From contig JBCCQH010000005.1 of assembly GCA_039024435.1 (NCBI GenBank), positions 62,001 to 126,000 of the forward strand: a stretch of 64,000 nucleotides of DNA, given 5' to 3'. The notes beneath the pieces were generated by a model. It searched no databases, was not told the origin of the DNA, and was given only the letters and a program-made list of their open reading frames with translations. Shown in pieces: positions 62,690-64,000 of this stretch. Both the position numbers and the translations under genes were made by a program. Positions within the stretch are counted from its first letter, which is position 1. Each line of letters begins with the position of its first letter. The DNA comes from JBCCQH01 sp039024435. Lineage in GTDB: Bacteria > Bacteroidota > Bacteroidia > J057 > JADKCL01.

Positions 62690-64000
62690 TCAACGGAAAA
62701 TCACAATGTCTCCCATGTATTCCTCGGGCTCACCCGTGTCGGCATTGGTCTCACCCGTGGTGAAAATATAGAAGTAAGCGCCATCCGGCAGGGGATCACC
62801 ACTTTTCCAATTGCGGCCCTCCCAGGTATTGTCGTACTGTTCCTTTTCGTAGATCAAATTGCCCCAGCGGTTGAAGACCATCAATTTGTTGTTGGGGAAC
62901 TGGGAAATGCCCACAATCTCAAACTGATCGTTGTGGCCATCTTCGTTCGGGGTAAAGGTGTTCGGAATGATGAATTCGGTCAGCACTACAAGGTAATTAC
63001 AGGTCTCCACCGTATCGGCACAGCCGGCACGGTCCACCGCAACCAACGTCACGCAGTAGTCACCCGGATTCAGGTAGGTGTGCAGGGGATCGGTCAGGGT
63101 ACTGCCATTCCCATCGCCAAATTGCCAGGTATAGTTCGAGGCATTCAGCGATTGATTGGTCAGGCTTACACTGGCATCCTCCAATTCCAACTGCGCCGGC
63201 AAAAGCGGATTGGAAGTAAAAGCGGCCACCACAAGCGGGGGGTCCAGCAGATCAACGGTCAGAGAATCGGCGCAACCGTTCTGATCGGTCACCGTAACCG
63301 CATAACTGCCCGCACCCAGATTGATCGCGGCGCCAGTGGTCTGCCCATCCGACCACCGATAGGTGTAGCCCGGGGTGCCGCCACTCGCAAATACCTCCGC
63401 GGTGCCGTCTTGGTCCCCCACACAGGTCGGGGATCCACCCGCCGAATCCAGTTCCAGCGCCGGCGGATCGTTCAAAACTACCGCCGCCGTGTCGGAACAG
63501 CCATTGCTGTCGGTGACAATCACGGTGTACGTTCCCGCAGGAACGCCATTCAGGGAATCAGTGCTCACGGGCACAGGAAGGTTCCACTGCAAAGCATAGT
63601 TGCCCGAGCCACCGCTGGCCACCGCAACGGCAAATCCATCCGCCCGGTCATTGCAGGAAGGGTCACCACTCGCAACGATATTCACCGTAGGCGCGCCCAG
63701 CTCGGGAATCGTCACTGCGGCGCTGTCCTGGCAACCGTTTGCATCCGTGATGACAACGGTATAGCCCCCACCGGTCAGACCATTGGCAATGGGCGAAATC
63801 GCCCCACTGCTCCACGCATAGCTGTAGGGAGCAGTGCCCCCGGAAACGGTCACGCTGGCCGATCCATCCGCATTGCCGCAGGTCGCGGGCATCGTGGAGG
63901 TCCCCAGCACCAACGCCGAAGCTTCCCCAATGGTAATTGGCAGCGTCGCCACGCAGCCATTGAAGTCCCGCACGTACACCGTGTAATTTCCGGCGGCAAG
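62690..64000 (-). CDS. SprB-repeat adhesin-like protein with type B T9SS (gliding motility) C-terminal domain, partial
   Basis: The gene runs off the right end of the window, so its N-terminus is missing. The visible 430+ residues contain at least four SprB-type repeats of about 70 residues (GGTAPYSYAWSSGAI, GGTPGYTYRWSDGQTT, YTVVITDANGCQDSAAVTI), a PKD-like domain (NYTWQFGDGNGST) and the gliding motility-associated C-terminal domain (FIIPNTFTPNEDGHNDQFEI, MVFNRWGNLIYE). Predicted large surface adhesin. It sits 40 bp upstream of its expected partner PorP/SprF. Confidence 0.9.
   Translation of the reverse strand, partial: LAAGNYTVYVRDFNGCVATLPITIGEASALVLGTSTMPATCGNADGSASVTVSGGTAPYSYAWSSGAISPIANGLTGGGYTVVITDANGCQDSAAVTIPELGAPTVNIVASGDPSCNDRADGFAVAVASGGSGNYALQWNLPVPVSTDSLNGVPAGTYTVIVTDSNGCSDTAAVVLNDPPALELDSAGGSPTCVGDQDGTAEVFASGGTPGYTYRWSDGQTTGAAINLGAGSYAVTVTDQNGCADSLTVDLLDPPLVVAAFTSNPLLPAQLELEDASVSLTNQSLNASNYTWQFGDGNGSTLTDPLHTYLNPGDYCVTLVAVDRAGCADTVETCNYLVVLTEFIIPNTFTPNEDGHNDQFEIVGISQFPNNKLMVFNRWGNLIYEKEQYDNTWEGRNWKSGDPLPDGAYFYIFTTGETNADTGEPEEYMGDIVIFR

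Overview
This window most likely comes from a moderately GC-rich member of the Bacteroidota, probably the Saprospiria/Lewinella side of the phylum. The taxonomic call is an inference. It rests on type IX secretion (T9SS) C-terminal sorting domains, a PorP/SprF protein next to a PorE-like OmpA protein, SprB-type repeats, Bacteroidota-only families (DUF5683, DUF4292, a DUF5684-fused LepB), GTGA/ATGA gene overlaps, few Shine-Dalgarno sequences and TAnnTTTG-type -7 elements. No rRNA, tRNA, CRISPR array, transposase or phage gene was seen.

Layout. 0-5.4 kb: a berberine-bridge-type FAD oxidase, then a + strand cassette of MbnP-like protein, YHYH-domain T9SS cargo and MbnH-like di-haem peroxidase. 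5.7-16 kb: isocitrate dehydrogenase, a MORN/YwqK-like gene broken by a frameshift, a SWIM protein, lpxD and DUF502, a reductase, a DUF3089 lipoprotein, a DksA-like protein and a GTDC1/QTMAN-like glycosyltransferase. 16-20 kb: a second copper-type cassette on the - strand (lipoprotein, CX3C membrane protein, two MbnP lipoproteins, MbnH). 20-29 kb: ABC exporter, an exopolysaccharide-type group (Gfo/Idh/MocA oxidoreductase, lipoprotein, sugar transferase, GT2 glycosyltransferase) and an ECF sigma factor. 29-40 kb: two T9SS cargo proteins, mtaB, a lipoprotein and a solute-binding protein. 39.9-44.9 kb: parA-parB-DUF5683-dapB-lepB. 45-54 kb: M23 peptidase, a secreted 'AsnB-like' protein with a DUF4430 lipoprotein, pterin dehydratase, dut, nucleotidyltransferase, TPR, DUF4292 and an EnvC-like protein. 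54-58.6 kb: SDR, sterol desaturase, epimerase and glutaryl-CoA dehydrogenase. 58.7-64 kb: a T9SS/gliding module (PorE-like, PorP/SprF, type B cargo cut by the window end).

The most interesting content is the pair of MbnP/MbnH cassettes. In methanotrophs MbnH is a MauG-like di-haem enzyme that converts a tryptophan of MbnP to kynurenine and so completes a copper site. Here two MbnH-like enzymes and three MbnP-like proteins sit within 17 kb, with a histidine-rich YHYH protein in one cassette and a membrane CX3C protein in the other. No methanobactin precursor or biosynthesis gene was seen. Together they suggest a cell-envelope copper or oxidative-modification system independent of methanobactin.

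Non-coding structure includes a family of about 150-bp MITE-like elements (two whole copies and one remnant), two REP-like palindromes, both in convergent intergenic regions, several intrinsic terminators and a paired ATTTCCAA motif upstream of two polysaccharide genes.
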